Below, one piece after another: positions 17,405 to 26,289 of a stretch of 64,000 nt of DNA. The stretch is from Bradyrhizobium diazoefficiens USDA 110. GTDB taxonomy: Bacteria > Pseudomonadota > Alphaproteobacteria > Rhizobiales > Xanthobacteraceae. Position 1 is the first letter of the stretch. Each line of letters begins with the position of its first letter. A program made the translations under genes and the position numbers. The stretch covers positions 6,620,001-6,684,000 of the forward strand of contig NC_004463.1 of the NCBI RefSeq assembly GCF_000011365.1, given 5' to 3'. The notes beneath the pieces are model-generated. The model saw nothing but the letters and a program-made list of their open reading frames with translations, did no database searches and was not told the DNA's origin.

Positions 17405-18256
17405 CTAAGAGCCAAGGCTCTCGTCGGGCAATGTGATCGGAATGCGCGGGAGCACGACGCCTCTTGGCTTTTTATCATGAGCGGCAGCAAGTCCCGCCTC
17501 GGCCATATGGAGATGATTGGGCAGGTGATACGGCTGGGCAACCTCCATGTTCACCTCATAGCCCAGATCCTGCAAGCTGGCGATCGTCAACCGGCTCATC
17601 GGGTTGCCGCCTTCATTGACGAAGCCGGTCATCAATTCTGCGCCGAAAACAGTATCGCGCCAATGCGAGTCCACCGTCCCTTCGCCGCCTTTGTTTTCGA
17701 CGGGAACGGGGAGCGGCGTCGCGGAGCCGCGGAGCTTGCCGTATTCGCGCATGGCATTGGCACCATGGAACGTCGGATTGTGCGTGCGCACGTCCTTCAA
17801 CAATCTCTTGTTCGTCCAGATCGTGCCGATGCCGATCACATGCCCCATCTCGTGCGTGATGACGTCGTTCAGGGTGCCGTCGGCTTCCATGGCGGCGAGA
17901 TCGGCAATGTCGAATTGCATGTCGCCTGTCGCCGGCAGGAACGCAGCGGCCCCTGCACTCTTCGGGCGCAGGCGGTCCGGCCCCGCCTGGCCGAGAACAT
18001 TTCCGGGGCCGTCAATGTCAGTGCCCTGCGCCGTGATACGAAGATTGTTGATCCTTTCGCCGCCAATCGTGACGTCGGGCAAGTCGCCTACGATGGCGTG
18101 AGTCCACCGGTTTGCCGCAAGCTTGAAAGCGGCCTTTTGTTTAGCTGTCAGTCCGCCCAGGAAGTGAACTTCGATCGTGTAACCGCGGGCGACTGCGGCG
18201 GCGACCGCGTGTGAAATCTCGGCGCCCTTCTGGGCGCGATAACGTTCAATAGCCAT
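17405..18256 (-). CDS. Leishmanolysin-like (M8-type) zinc metalloprotease, ending at an amber codon
   Basis: 283 residues. The zinc motif HEMGHVIGIGTIW provides HExxH without the usual third His eight residues on. A later His (VDSHW, in GGEGTVDSHWRDTVFG) followed by AELMTGF matches the distant third ligand and Met-turn of leishmanolysin-type peptidases. There is no signal peptide. The ATG at 18256 has GGAGG six bases upstream. The gene stops at TAG (17407-17405), which lies in the loop of a CTTGGC/GCCAAG hairpin. The same frame then continues open through a TPPNK linker into the 93-residue domain at 17027-17308. Confidence 0.8.
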   Translation of the reverse strand: MAIERYRAQKGAEISHAVAAAVARGYTIEVHFLGGLTAKQKAAFKLAANRWTHAIVGDLPDVTIGGERINNLRITAQGTDIDGPGNVLGQAGPDRLRPKSAGAAAFLPATGDMQFDIADLAAMEADGTLNDVITHEMGHVIGIGTIWTNKRLLKDVRTHNPTFHGANAMREYGKLRGSATPLPVPVENKGGEGTVDSHWRDTVFGAELMTGFVNEGGNPMSRLTIASLQDLGYEVNMEVAQPYHLPNHLHMAEAGLAAAHDKKPRGVVLPRIPITLPDESLGS

Positions 18257-18271
18257 GACATCCTCCAAAAA

Positions 18272-18319
18272 AATCAGATCAAATAAATTTCTATCTACAC
18301 TTGCATTTTGATCCTGATT
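18272..18319. promoter_or_regulatory. Inverted repeat in the protease promoter region
   Basis: AATCAGATCAAA (18272-18283) and TTTTGATCCTGATT (18306-18319) are inverted copies with a one-base bulge. They lie in a markedly AT-rich stretch upstream of the leishmanolysin-like gene. A regulator-binding role is inference. Confidence 0.4.
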
Positions 18320-18457
18320 AACGCCGCTGACAAGCGACGGAAAGCGTCACGGAGCCTGACTGTTTCGCTCCGAACACACGAAAGCCCGGCGGCGTGTGGC
18401 AATCCGGACTACGGCGACATCACCCCTGATGTGACTAAATGCAGTAATTATTCGGGG

Positions 18458-19975
18458 TTATCCCGATGTCGCCTTAGTCCTCTGCGTCAATCCGACGCGC
18501 GCGAGCAAACCGTCGAGGACAGGCCAGAACAGCAGCACAATCGCCAGGGTTGTGATGGAGCCGACAAGGCCGTTCGACCAGAACACCTTGAGGTCGCCAC
18601 CGGCGCCGATCATCGACAGGCGGAAGGCATCCTCGGCGCGGTTGCCGAGCACCAGCGCCAGCGTGAAGGGCGCGAGCGGAATGCCGATCTTCTTGAAGAC
18701 GTAGCCGACCACCCCGAAGCCGAGCATCAGCCAGATGTCGAACATCGCGTTCTGGATCGCATAGGCGCCGATCGCGCAGGACACCACGATCATCGGCGCC
18801 ACCGCCGCGAACGGCACGCGCAGGATCGAGGCGAAGATCGGCACCGTCGTCAGCACCAGCACGAGGCCGACGACGTTGCCGAGATACATCGAGGCGATCA
18901 GCCCCCAGACGAAATCCTTGTGCTCGACGAACAGCAACGGGCCCGGATTGAGCCCCCACACCATCAGGCCGCCGAGCAGGATCGCGGCGGTGCCGGAGCC
19001 GGGAATGCCGAGCGCCAGCATCGGCAGCAGCGCCGCGGTGCCGGAGGCGTGCGCCGCCGTTTCCGGCGCGAACACGCCCTCGATGCGGCCCTTGCCAAAG
19101 CTCTCGGGATCCTTGGAAAAGCGCTTGGCGAGATTGTAGCCCATGAAGGAGGCCGCGATCGCCCCGCCCGGGGTGATGCCGAGCCAGCAGCCGATGAAGG
19201 AGGAGCGCAGCAGCGTCACCCAGTATTTCGGCAGGTCCTTCCAGACGCCGAGCACGACGCGCAGCGAGATGCTTGCCGCGTGGCCGCGCAGTGCCAGCCG
19301 CTCCTCCATCGTCAGCAGGATCTCGCTGATGCCGAACAGGCCGATGACGGCGACGAGGAAGTTGATGCCGCGCAGGAGATCGGCCGAGCCGAAGGTCATG
19401 CGCAGATTGCCCGACACCGTGTCCATGCCGATGCCGGCGAGCAGCAGCCCGAGCGACATCGAGATGACCGTCTTGTGCTTGGCCTCGCGCCCGAGGCCGA
19501 CGAAGGAGCAGAAGGTGAGCAGATAGACCGCGAAGAACTCGGGCGGGCCGAACTTCAACGCAAAGGACGAGATCATCGGCGCGAGGAAGGTGATCAGCAG
19601 CACTGCGACCAGCGAGCCGATGAAGGAGGACGTGAACGCCGCGGTCAGCGCCTCCGCCGCCCTGCCCTGCTGCGCCATCGGATAGCCGTCGAAGGTGGTC
19701 GCGACCGACCAGGCCTCGCCCGGGATGTTGAACAGGATCGAGGTGATCGCACCGCCGAACAGCGCGCCCCAATAGATGCAGGACAGCATCACGATGGCGG
19801 AGGTCGGGTCCATCGTGAAGGTCAGCGGCAACAGGATCGCAACGCCGTTGGGGCCGCCGAGGCCCGGCAGCACGCCCACGAAGATGCCGAGCACCAGCCC
19901 GACCATCATCAGCACGAGCGTCTTCCACGTCAGCAGGACGGCGAAGCCGTGAAGCAGGAGACCGAGAGCTTCCAT
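18458..19975 (-). CDS. tctA: Tripartite tricarboxylate transporter large membrane subunit TctA
   Basis: 505 residues with about 11-12 hydrophobic helices; the main permease of a tripartite tricarboxylate transporter. Family signatures are plain: VGVLPGLGGPNGVAILLPLTF near the start, the repeat GITPGGAIAASFMGYNLAKR, and LGIPGSGTAAILLGGLMVWGLNPGP. It follows tctB by 12 bases and lies last in a tctC-B-A operon. The transported carboxylate is not predictable. Normal length and start. Confidence 0.95.
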   Translation of the reverse strand: MEALGLLLHGFAVLLTWKTLVLMMVGLVLGIFVGVLPGLGGPNGVAILLPLTFTMDPTSAIVMLSCIYWGALFGGAITSILFNIPGEAWSVATTFDGYPMAQQGRAAEALTAAFTSSFIGSLVAVLLITFLAPMISSFALKFGPPEFFAVYLLTFCSFVGLGREAKHKTVISMSLGLLLAGIGMDTVSGNLRMTFGSADLLRGINFLVAVIGLFGISEILLTMEERLALRGHAASISLRVVLGVWKDLPKYWVTLLRSSFIGCWLGITPGGAIAASFMGYNLAKRFSKDPESFGKGRIEGVFAPETAAHASGTAALLPMLALGIPGSGTAAILLGGLMVWGLNPGPLLFVEHKDFVWGLIASMYLGNVVGLVLVLTTVPIFASILRVPFAAVAPMIVVSCAIGAYAIQNAMFDIWLMLGFGVVGYVFKKIGIPLAPFTLALVLGNRAEDAFRLSMIGAGGDLKVFWSNGLVGSITTLAIVLLFWPVLDGLLARVGLTQRTKATSG

Positions 19976-19987
19976 CGCGGGTTCGTC

Positions 19988-20530
19988 CTAGTGGCCGAAG
20001 GCCGCTTCGAGCGGCCCCTTCGGCATGATGACGTCGAAGGCGATGTCGAACGTGACGAACATGATCGCCGTGAACAGGAAGGCGGTGAGCAGCGACTTCC
20101 ACAGCGCGATCTTGCCGACGAGGCGCATGAAGGCCGCGATCAGCAGGAAGCTCGCGACATAGAGGCCGAGGAACTGCGTCACCAGACAGAACAGCAGTGT
20201 CGGCACGAACACCGCCATCACGCGGCGGGCCTGCGCGCGCGTGACGAAGCTTCCGGCCGCCGCGCGGCGCGCGACGAGCGCCGCGATCAGGCCGTAGAGG
20301 CTGCCGCCGCCGAGGATGACGGAGAGATAGAACGGGAAATAGCCGGGCTCGGGCCCGGTTGCGTCCCAGGAAGCCCCGGTGCGCCAATTGTCGTAGCCGA
20401 GCGTGATCGCCAGCGCGAGCAGCAGGAGGCAGACGAGGATCTCGATCGTGCCGGAAGAGACGATGGAGGGCGAGTCCTCTTCAGGCGCGGTCGGATCGTC
20501 GACGACGATTTCGATATCGGTTTGGGACAT
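19988..20530 (-). CDS. tctB: Tripartite tricarboxylate transporter small membrane subunit TctB
   Basis: 180 residues with four hydrophobic segments, typical of TctB. The family motif region DATGPEPGYFPFYLSVILGGGSL lies in the first third. The N-terminal 25 residues are acidic and cytoplasmic. The ATG at 20530 (MSQTDIEIVVDD) is preferred; the frame extends upstream into the palindromic repeat that separates it from tctC. It works with TctA in the membrane and with the TctC binding protein. Confidence 0.9.
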   Translation of the reverse strand: MSQTDIEIVVDDPTAPEEDSPSIVSSGTIEILVCLLLLALAITLGYDNWRTGASWDATGPEPGYFPFYLSVILGGGSLYGLIAALVARRAAAGSFVTRAQARRVMAVFVPTLLFCLVTQFLGLYVASFLLIAAFMRLVGKIALWKSLLTAFLFTAIMFVTFDIAFDVIMPKGPLEAAFGH

Positions 20531-20569
20531 CTTTGGGAAACGCTGTGGCCAATTCTCCCTCTCCCCGCT

Positions 20570-20662
20570 TGCGGGGAGAAGGTTGGGGTGAGGGGGAGTC
20601 TCGACGGGGACGGTGAGAGACGGACTCACGGAGAGTCCTCCTCACCCGCTCGCGGGGAGAGG
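20570..20662. repeat. Intergenic palindromic repeat between tctC and tctB
   Basis: Arms TCTCCCCGC (20570-20578) and GCGGGGAGA (20581-20589) flank TT. A second facing unit with CCCGCTCGCGGGGAGAGG lies near 20645-20662. It is the same class of element as at 4385-4502. Located between the binding-protein gene and the membrane-subunit genes, it could stabilise the upstream tctC message. That is inference from similar operons. Confidence 0.7.
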
Positions 20663-20671
20663 CGAAGAAAG

Positions 20672-21646
20672 CTACTTCGCGACGAATCCGGCTTCGGTCA
20701 TCAGCGCCTTGTTGGTGGCATCGTCCTCCTCGAGGAATTGCACCATGTCCTTGCCGGTGAGGAAGATCGGCTTCAACGCCTGCTTCTCCATGTAGTCCTT
20801 GTACTCGGCGGTCTGCGTCACCTTGTGGAACAGCTCGACATAGAAGGCCTGCTGCTCGGCCGTGACCTTGCCGGGCAGGAACATCGCGCGCAGCATCAGA
20901 TACTGGACGTCGACGCCCTCCTCCTTGCAGGTCGGGATGTCGGCCCAGGACTGCGTGTCCGTCACCTTGCTGGTGTAGGAGATGCGCTCCTTGTCGAACA
21001 CGCAGAGCGGACGCACCTGGCCGGCGCGCCAGACTTCGAGATTTTCGGATGGATTGTTGACGTTGGCCTCGGTGTGGTTGCCGACGAGCTGGGTCGCGGC
21101 CTCGCCGCCGGACTTGTAGGGCAGATAGGAGAATTTCGCGCCGGTCTTCTGCTCCAGGAACACGGTCAGCACGTGATCCTCGCGCTTGGAGCCGGTGCCG
21201 CCCATCTTGAACGGCGAGCTCGCCGCCTTCGCGGCCTCGACGAATTCCTTCACCGTCTTGGGACCGGCGCTGTTGTCCCACAGCACGAACTGGTCGAGCG
21301 CGATCACCGAAACCGGGGTCAGCTCACGCCAGTTGAACGGGATCTTCGCCGACAGCGGCAGCATGTAGATGAGCGAATAGGCGATCAGCACCTTGTTCGG
21401 GTCGCCCTCGCTGGACTTCATATACATCAGCGCTTCCGCGCCCGAGGCGCCGCCCTTGAGCGAGACGACCATCGGCTGCTTCATCAGATTGTTCTTCTGG
21501 ATCGCGGCCTGCATCATTCGCGCCATCTGATCGGAAGCACCGCCCGCTCCGGCCGCCACCACGATCTCGACCGGTTTGGTCGGCTCCCAGCCGGCAAAAG
21601 CCGGCGTGCCACAAAGCGCGGCCGCCAGCGCGATCGTGGCCTTCAT
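20672..21646 (-). CDS. tctC: Tripartite tricarboxylate transporter periplasmic binding protein TctC
   Basis: Extracytoplasmic solute receptor of the Tct/Bug family, about 324 residues. The signal peptide MKATIALAAALCGTPAFAG is followed by KPVEIVVAAGAGGASDQMARMM, the phosphate-loop-like carboxylate-binding start of Bug proteins. GGTGSKREDHVLTVFLE and FSYLPYKSGGEAATQLVGNH match the ligand-binding core. The ATG at 21646 is chosen over a GTG four codons upstream. First gene of the tct operon. Confidence 0.92.
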   Translation of the reverse strand: MKATIALAAALCGTPAFAGWEPTKPVEIVVAAGAGGASDQMARMMQAAIQKNNLMKQPMVVSLKGGASGAEALMYMKSSEGDPNKVLIAYSLIYMLPLSAKIPFNWRELTPVSVIALDQFVLWDNSAGPKTVKEFVEAAKAASSPFKMGGTGSKREDHVLTVFLEQKTGAKFSYLPYKSGGEAATQLVGNHTEANVNNPSENLEVWRAGQVRPLCVFDKERISYTSKVTDTQSWADIPTCKEEGVDVQYLMLRAMFLPGKVTAEQQAFYVELFHKVTQTAEYKDYMEKQALKPIFLTGKDMVQFLEEDDATNKALMTEAGFVAK

Positions 21647-21800
21647 TCCATGTCCCACGTGCGTCTTCCCTAATTTCTTGTTCGGATTGGGAATTCAGAG
21701 TTGAATTCAGCGCCCATTGTGCTGGCGAATCCGACCGAGTTCAAGCCACCCCGTGGCATCCCCTTTATGACTTTGGAATGAGACCAGCGCCGCAAGTGAC

Positions 21801-21822
21801 GCGGGCCCCCTCCGGGGCCCGC
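21801..21822. terminator. GC-rich hairpin downstream of the VCBS/RTX adhesin gene
   Basis: GCGGGCCCC and GGGGCCCGC form a perfect nine-base stem around CTCC, 31 bases beyond the adhesin stop codon and on the 5' side of tctC. It lacks a T tract on either strand, so it may be a transcript-end stabiliser or a factor-dependent terminator. Confidence 0.5.
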
Positions 21823-21852
21823 GCCTGAAACCTCGAGCCCGGGCGCGACGGA

Positions 21853-24800
21853 CTACACGACCAGTATGTCGTGCTGGTTGAGCAGCACGCCGTTCTGGAT
21901 GCTGACCACGGCAACCGCCGCTCCTTGCGTCCCGTCGGCGCTGTAATAGAGCGTCTGGTTACCCGTATCGAAATGGAACTGGGAGAAGCCCGAGAACACG
22001 TCGTCGCCGGAGGTCTCGAACGTGACGTCCATCCCGGCCGTCAACCCGCCGCCAAAACCGCTCGCGGAGACGGCGATATGATCGTGCTCGGTGGAGCTGT
22101 TGAAGTCGCCGATCGCGCTCGGGCCGGACGGCTGGAGGAAGGCGAAGGTGTCGTTGCCACCGCCTCCGGTCATGGCATTGCCGCTGGCCGTGGCGATCAG
22201 GACGTCGTTACCGCCGCCTCCGCTCATCGTCTCGGTCCCGTTGGTGGCGATCAAGATGTCATCACCGCCGGTGCCGGTCAGCGCGGTCGCGCTGGCTGCG
22301 TTGTTGATGACGGTCGCGGTTGCGGTGTTGGACGAGGTCGTCGTCCCGTCGAAGGTCGTGTAGCTGAACGAGCCGCCGAGCGTCGCGTCGTCGGTGAAGA
22401 AGGCATCCCCGAACTTGACGGCACTGCCGCCGGAGCTCGCCGTGATGCCGCCGAGCGAAAGGTGGTCGATGGTGTCAGGGTCGGTGTCGTTCAGCGCGAG
22501 GGCCCAGTTGGGAATCTCGACCGTCGCGCTGGTGCCGACATCGGTGATCACAGTCTCGCTCACCGCGGTCGGCGCATCATTGGTGCCGTCGATGGTGACG
22601 GTGATGTCCTGCGTGGTCGATCCGCCATTATTGTCGGCGATCGTCACCAGATAGTCCTGGGTCAGCGTCTGCCCCTGCGCCAGGAACTGGATGTCGGCGT
22701 TGTCCACCGTGAAGTGCCAGGCGACGGATCCGGTGCCGCCGGCCTCGCTGACGGGATCGAGCGAGAATGTGCCGACATAGCCGCTGCCGTTCGGCAGGAA
22801 GCTCGCGCTGTGCGTATCCCCCGTCTCGGCGTCGGAGAACGACAGCGAGCCCGCCGTGGATTCGGTCGCCGGTCCCGTCGCCGGGCTGACGTTGACGGAA
22901 TCGAGGATCATGCCGGTGGCATCGTCCTCATAGGAAAACAGCAGTTGCGTCGACGACAGCGAGGCGTCGCCGATGAGATCGAAAGCATAGTGGTTGACGC
23001 CGGCTGCCACGTGACCGAGCGACAGGATCGTTGCGCCATCCCACGAGACCGAGAACGGCGTGCTGACTCCCTCGGGATCGCCCACGATGTCGAAGCTGAC
23101 GAAGTAATGCTGGCCGGGCGAGGTCGCCACGTTCTGCGACAGCGACTCCGGGCCGCTCGTCGGCAGAAGCTCGACCGAATAATGGCCGAAGCTGCCGCCG
23201 AGCTCGAGCTGTGCGACGTGGATGTGGCCGCCGCTCACCGACCAGTTGGCGAAGTTGCCGGTCTCGAAATCGCCATTGAGAATCGCCGGCGGGCCGGCGT
23301 CCTCGGTAACCGATCCACTGACATTGGCCGCTGTGACCAGCGGATTGTCGTTGGCGCCGGCGATGTCAAAGGTGAGCGTGGTCGAGGCCTGATGGCCCTG
23401 ACCGTCATCGACCGTGAAGGTGAACTGGTCGGTGACGTTGTCGCCGGCGAGCAGTGCATCGACCGACGAATCCGCGACATAGCCGTAAGAGCCGTCGGCG
23501 TTGAGCACCAGCGTTCCATGCGCGCCCACCACCGAATGACCGACATTGGCGGCGCTGCCGTTGACCTCGGTGACGGTCCGCGGCGTGCTCAGGTCGACCG
23601 GCTGCGTGACGTCGAAGATGGCCCCGTTCGCGATTCCCGTGCCGGCGTCCGGGCCTGCGGTGTCGGACGCCGCAATGGTCACCGGTGTCAGGACCAACGG
23701 ATCGGCCGCGCCGTCGATGGTGACGGTGACGGTTTGGGTCGAGTTGCTGAAGCCGTCCCAGACGTTGACGTCATATTGCACCGTCAGCGTCTCGCCGACA
23801 CTGAGGAAGTCGAGATCGGCGTCGGCGATGCTGAACGTCCAGTCAACGCTGCCGGTGCCGGCTCCCGTGGAATCATGCAGCACCGTGGAGAGTGCCGACT
23901 GGAGGTCTACCAGCGTCTGCCCCGGGACGGCGAAGGTATTGGCCGACCACACCGCCGAATCCAGCACGACGCTGACCGAGTGCGTGTCCGACAAATCGAC
24001 GTCGTTGAAGCTCAGCGTTCCCGTGGGCACCGGGCTCGTGGTGTCCTGCGACTGCGAACCGGTGACGCCCGGCTGCTCGGACAGCGAAGCGGATCCCGGT
24101 CCGCTCGTGATCACGGGCGCGTCGTTCGCGCCGGTGATGACGACAGAGACGGTCTGCGTCGCGTTGGTCGAGCCGTCGGCGACCTTGATGGTGTAGTTCA
24201 CCGTCAGCGTCTCATTGAACGCGAGATAATCGAGGTCCTTGTCGGCGATCGCGAAATTCCAGTCGATACTGCCGCTGCCGGTGCCCGTGGAATCGTGCAG
24301 CGTGGTCGTCAGCGCGGCGGCAAGGTCTGCCTGCGTCGCCGCCGGCGGCGTCGGCCCCGAGGTCGAGCCGAGCGTGACCGTCACGGTATGCGTATCGCTC
24401 GTGTCCTGGTCGGTGAAAGCGAGAGTGCCCGCGGGCGTCGTCGGCGTCGTATCGGGTACCGATGAGCCCGTGACGGCGTCCTGCTCGGCCACGGTGGAGG
24501 ATTCCGGACCGCTGGTGATTGCGACGGGATGGTTGACGCCCAGGATGGTGATGGTGACGTCCTGGGTGGTGGTGCCGCCGTGACCGTCGTCGACCGCGAC
24601 GTGATAGACGAGCTTGAGCGTCTCGCCGCCGTTGAGGAAATTGGCGGAGGAATTGGGAAATGCGAAATTCCAGTCGACCTCGCCGATCAGATGGCCGGTC
24701 GAATCCTGGAGCGCGGTGCCGAACGCGGCCAGGAGCTGCGCATTGGTCAGGGGTATCGCACCGCCGCCCGAACGGGTCGCCGTGACCGTCGTCGAGACGG

Positions 24801-25758
24801 TATGCGCGTCGGCGAGATCGATGTCGGTGAAGAACAGGCTGTCATGCGCGGTGAGATCGCCGGTCGGGCTGACATTGTGATCCTCGACGAGAGCGGCCGA
24901 TTCCGGGCACGACAGGAACACCGGCTTGTCGTTGGTGCCGACCACGGTCACCGTGACGGTCTGGGTCGAGATCCCGCCGGCGTGGTCGTCGAGCTGTACC
25001 GTGTAGGTGATGTCGAGATGCTGGCCCGCCGCGAGATAGTCGAAGGCGAGATCAGGCGCGGAGAAGGTGGTGTTGATGGTGCCGGTCGAGGAGCCGGACG
25101 TCTTGACGACGTTGTCGACGTGGAAGAACGCCATCAGCTCGACGTCGCCAAGCGGGCCCGGCAGCAGGCCTGCCGTAGCGCCGGATGCGGACACGCCGAT
25201 CACGGTCGCGGTGTGGCCGGTGTTGGCGAGGTCGTCGTCGGTGAAGTTGAGCGCGACGTGAACCGTGTCGGGCGAGAGCGACAGCGTCTGGTTGTCCTGC
25301 TCGGTGACGGTCGCGGCCGTCGTCATGTTGATCACGGGCTTGTCGTCGGTCCCGGTGATGGTGATCTTGACGGTCTGGATCGCGAAGCCGCCGTGGTTGT
25401 CGGAGACCTTGATGTCGTAGGTCAGGACCAGCGTCTGGTTCTTGGCGAGGAAGTCGAAATCCTGATCCTGGTCGCTGAAGCTCCATTTGAGCTGGCCCGA
25501 GCCGTTTGAATCGCTCAGGATCTGCGATTGCATCGCGGTCTGGAAATGCGCAAGCGAGATCGCGGGGACAACCGTTCCACCCGATACCACCGCGGACTGC
25601 AGCGTCGACGACGTCGCATGGGTGTCGGTCTTGTCGCTGTCCTTGAAACTCATCGTTCCCGACAGCGTGTGCAGCGTGGTTGAATCGTTGAGATTGGCGA
25701 ATTCAGTGAAGCTGCCCGTCGCGGATGACGAGGTGAAAACCGGCGTGTGATTGGTCAT
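21853..25758 (-). CDS. Large VCBS/cadherin-like repeat RTX protein (putative secreted adhesin)
   Basis: 1301 residues with no N-terminal signal peptide. About seven VCBS-type modules are marked by their ends (VTITGTDDKPVI, VTVTVVGTNDKPVF, VVITGANDAPVI, VTVTIDGAADPLVL, ITVTIDGTNDAPTAV). One module is interrupted around residues 840-960 by a jelly-roll-like insert (NGDFETGNFANWSVSGGH). The C-terminal 140 residues have RTX loops (GGGGNDVLIA, GGGGNDTFAF), a serralysin C-terminal domain, and end NQHDILVV. This is the architecture of type-I-secreted surface adhesins. The ATG at 25758 follows GGCAGGGA. Residues are rich in Thr, Asp and Gly and almost free of Cys. Confidence 0.88.
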   Translation of the reverse strand: MTNHTPVFTSSSATGSFTEFANLNDSTTLHTLSGTMSFKDSDKTDTHATSSTLQSAVVSGGTVVPAISLAHFQTAMQSQILSDSNGSGQLKWSFSDQDQDFDFLAKNQTLVLTYDIKVSDNHGGFAIQTVKITITGTDDKPVINMTTAATVTEQDNQTLSLSPDTVHVALNFTDDDLANTGHTATVIGVSASGATAGLLPGPLGDVELMAFFHVDNVVKTSGSSTGTINTTFSAPDLAFDYLAAGQHLDITYTVQLDDHAGGISTQTVTVTVVGTNDKPVFLSCPESAALVEDHNVSPTGDLTAHDSLFFTDIDLADAHTVSTTVTATRSGGGAIPLTNAQLLAAFGTALQDSTGHLIGEVDWNFAFPNSSANFLNGGETLKLVYHVAVDDGHGGTTTQDVTITILGVNHPVAITSGPESSTVAEQDAVTGSSVPDTTPTTPAGTLAFTDQDTSDTHTVTVTLGSTSGPTPPAATQADLAAALTTTLHDSTGTGSGSIDWNFAIADKDLDYLAFNETLTVNYTIKVADGSTNATQTVSVVITGANDAPVITSGPGSASLSEQPGVTGSQSQDTTSPVPTGTLSFNDVDLSDTHSVSVVLDSAVWSANTFAVPGQTLVDLQSALSTVLHDSTGAGTGSVDWTFSIADADLDFLSVGETLTVQYDVNVWDGFSNSTQTVTVTIDGAADPLVLTPVTIAASDTAGPDAGTGIANGAIFDVTQPVDLSTPRTVTEVNGSAANVGHSVVGAHGTLVLNADGSYGYVADSSVDALLAGDNVTDQFTFTVDDGQGHQASTTLTFDIAGANDNPLVTAANVSGSVTEDAGPPAILNGDFETGNFANWSVSGGHIHVAQLELGGSFGHYSVELLPTSGPESLSQNVATSPGQHYFVSFDIVGDPEGVSTPFSVSWDGATILSLGHVAAGVNHYAFDLIGDASLSSTQLLFSYEDDATGMILDSVNVSPATGPATESTAGSLSFSDAETGDTHSASFLPNGSGYVGTFSLDPVSEAGGTGSVAWHFTVDNADIQFLAQGQTLTQDYLVTIADNNGGSTTQDITVTIDGTNDAPTAVSETVITDVGTSATVEIPNWALALNDTDPDTIDHLSLGGITASSGGSAVKFGDAFFTDDATLGGSFSYTTFDGTTTSSNTATATVINNAASATALTGTGGDDILIATNGTETMSGGGGNDVLIATASGNAMTGGGGNDTFAFLQPSGPSAIGDFNSSTEHDHIAVSASGFGGGLTAGMDVTFETSGDDVFSGFSQFHFDTGNQTLYYSADGTQGAAVAVVSIQNGVLLNQHDILVV

Positions 25759-26289
25759 GGAAAAATCCCTGCCTGCGTTGCCATGAAGGCGCCGCCGCAT
25801 GGGGGCGCGGCGGCGTGACTGATCGGTCTGAGAAATCAGACGTGACTCAACGGTCCTGAATCAAAGGCCTTGGCTTAGAGGTCTTGGCTTGTTCGCGAGG
25901 CCGTGCCTGGCGTTGGGATGGTCAGCAGCAATGAAATTCTGGCGCGGTTCGCGTCGTCGAAACTACGTCACTACGTTTTCAGTTCAATTTCAGTTCAATG
26001 ACACCCGGTTGCAGTACGATCGGCCGGGACGTTTCACACAATTCAAGTCGCTCAATTCGACTGGCCTCAAATCACCCAGCCGATCCGCTGTCTCCAAAAA
26101 CGAGACGGTGGAATGCAACCTCTACGATCTTATGCCCGAGCTCGTCGCGTCGTCAACGTAAACGCGCAGATGCGCGCGCATGCAATTGCGGTTCCGAACG
26201 ACGGAACCAGTTGAAACATTTGCGACAATTGGAATCGTCTTGGGCTCTTGCGGCGCGTATCGAGCGGCGCAAAGAGCCAAGGACCCGCG
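25759..26289. other. Intergenic region, adhesin promoter side
   Basis: About 530 bases between the adhesin start and the end of an enoyl-CoA hydratase-like gene. It contains two adjacent perfect copies of TTCAGTTCAAT (25978-25988, 25989-25999) in an AT-richer patch some 220 bases upstream of the adhesin ATG. No coding frame with a ribosome site is seen. The adhesin promoter should be here. Confidence 0.45.

Noticed and set aside
18308..21673. Open frame of 1121 codons on the plus strand across the tct genes
   Set aside because: It is an Arg/His/Gln-rich shadow of tctABC on the opposite strand, without motifs or a ribosome site.
21871..24465. 864-codon plus-strand frame inside the adhesin gene
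   Set aside because: Antisense shadow of a repetitive GC-rich gene; the minus-strand protein has clear VCBS and RTX motifs.
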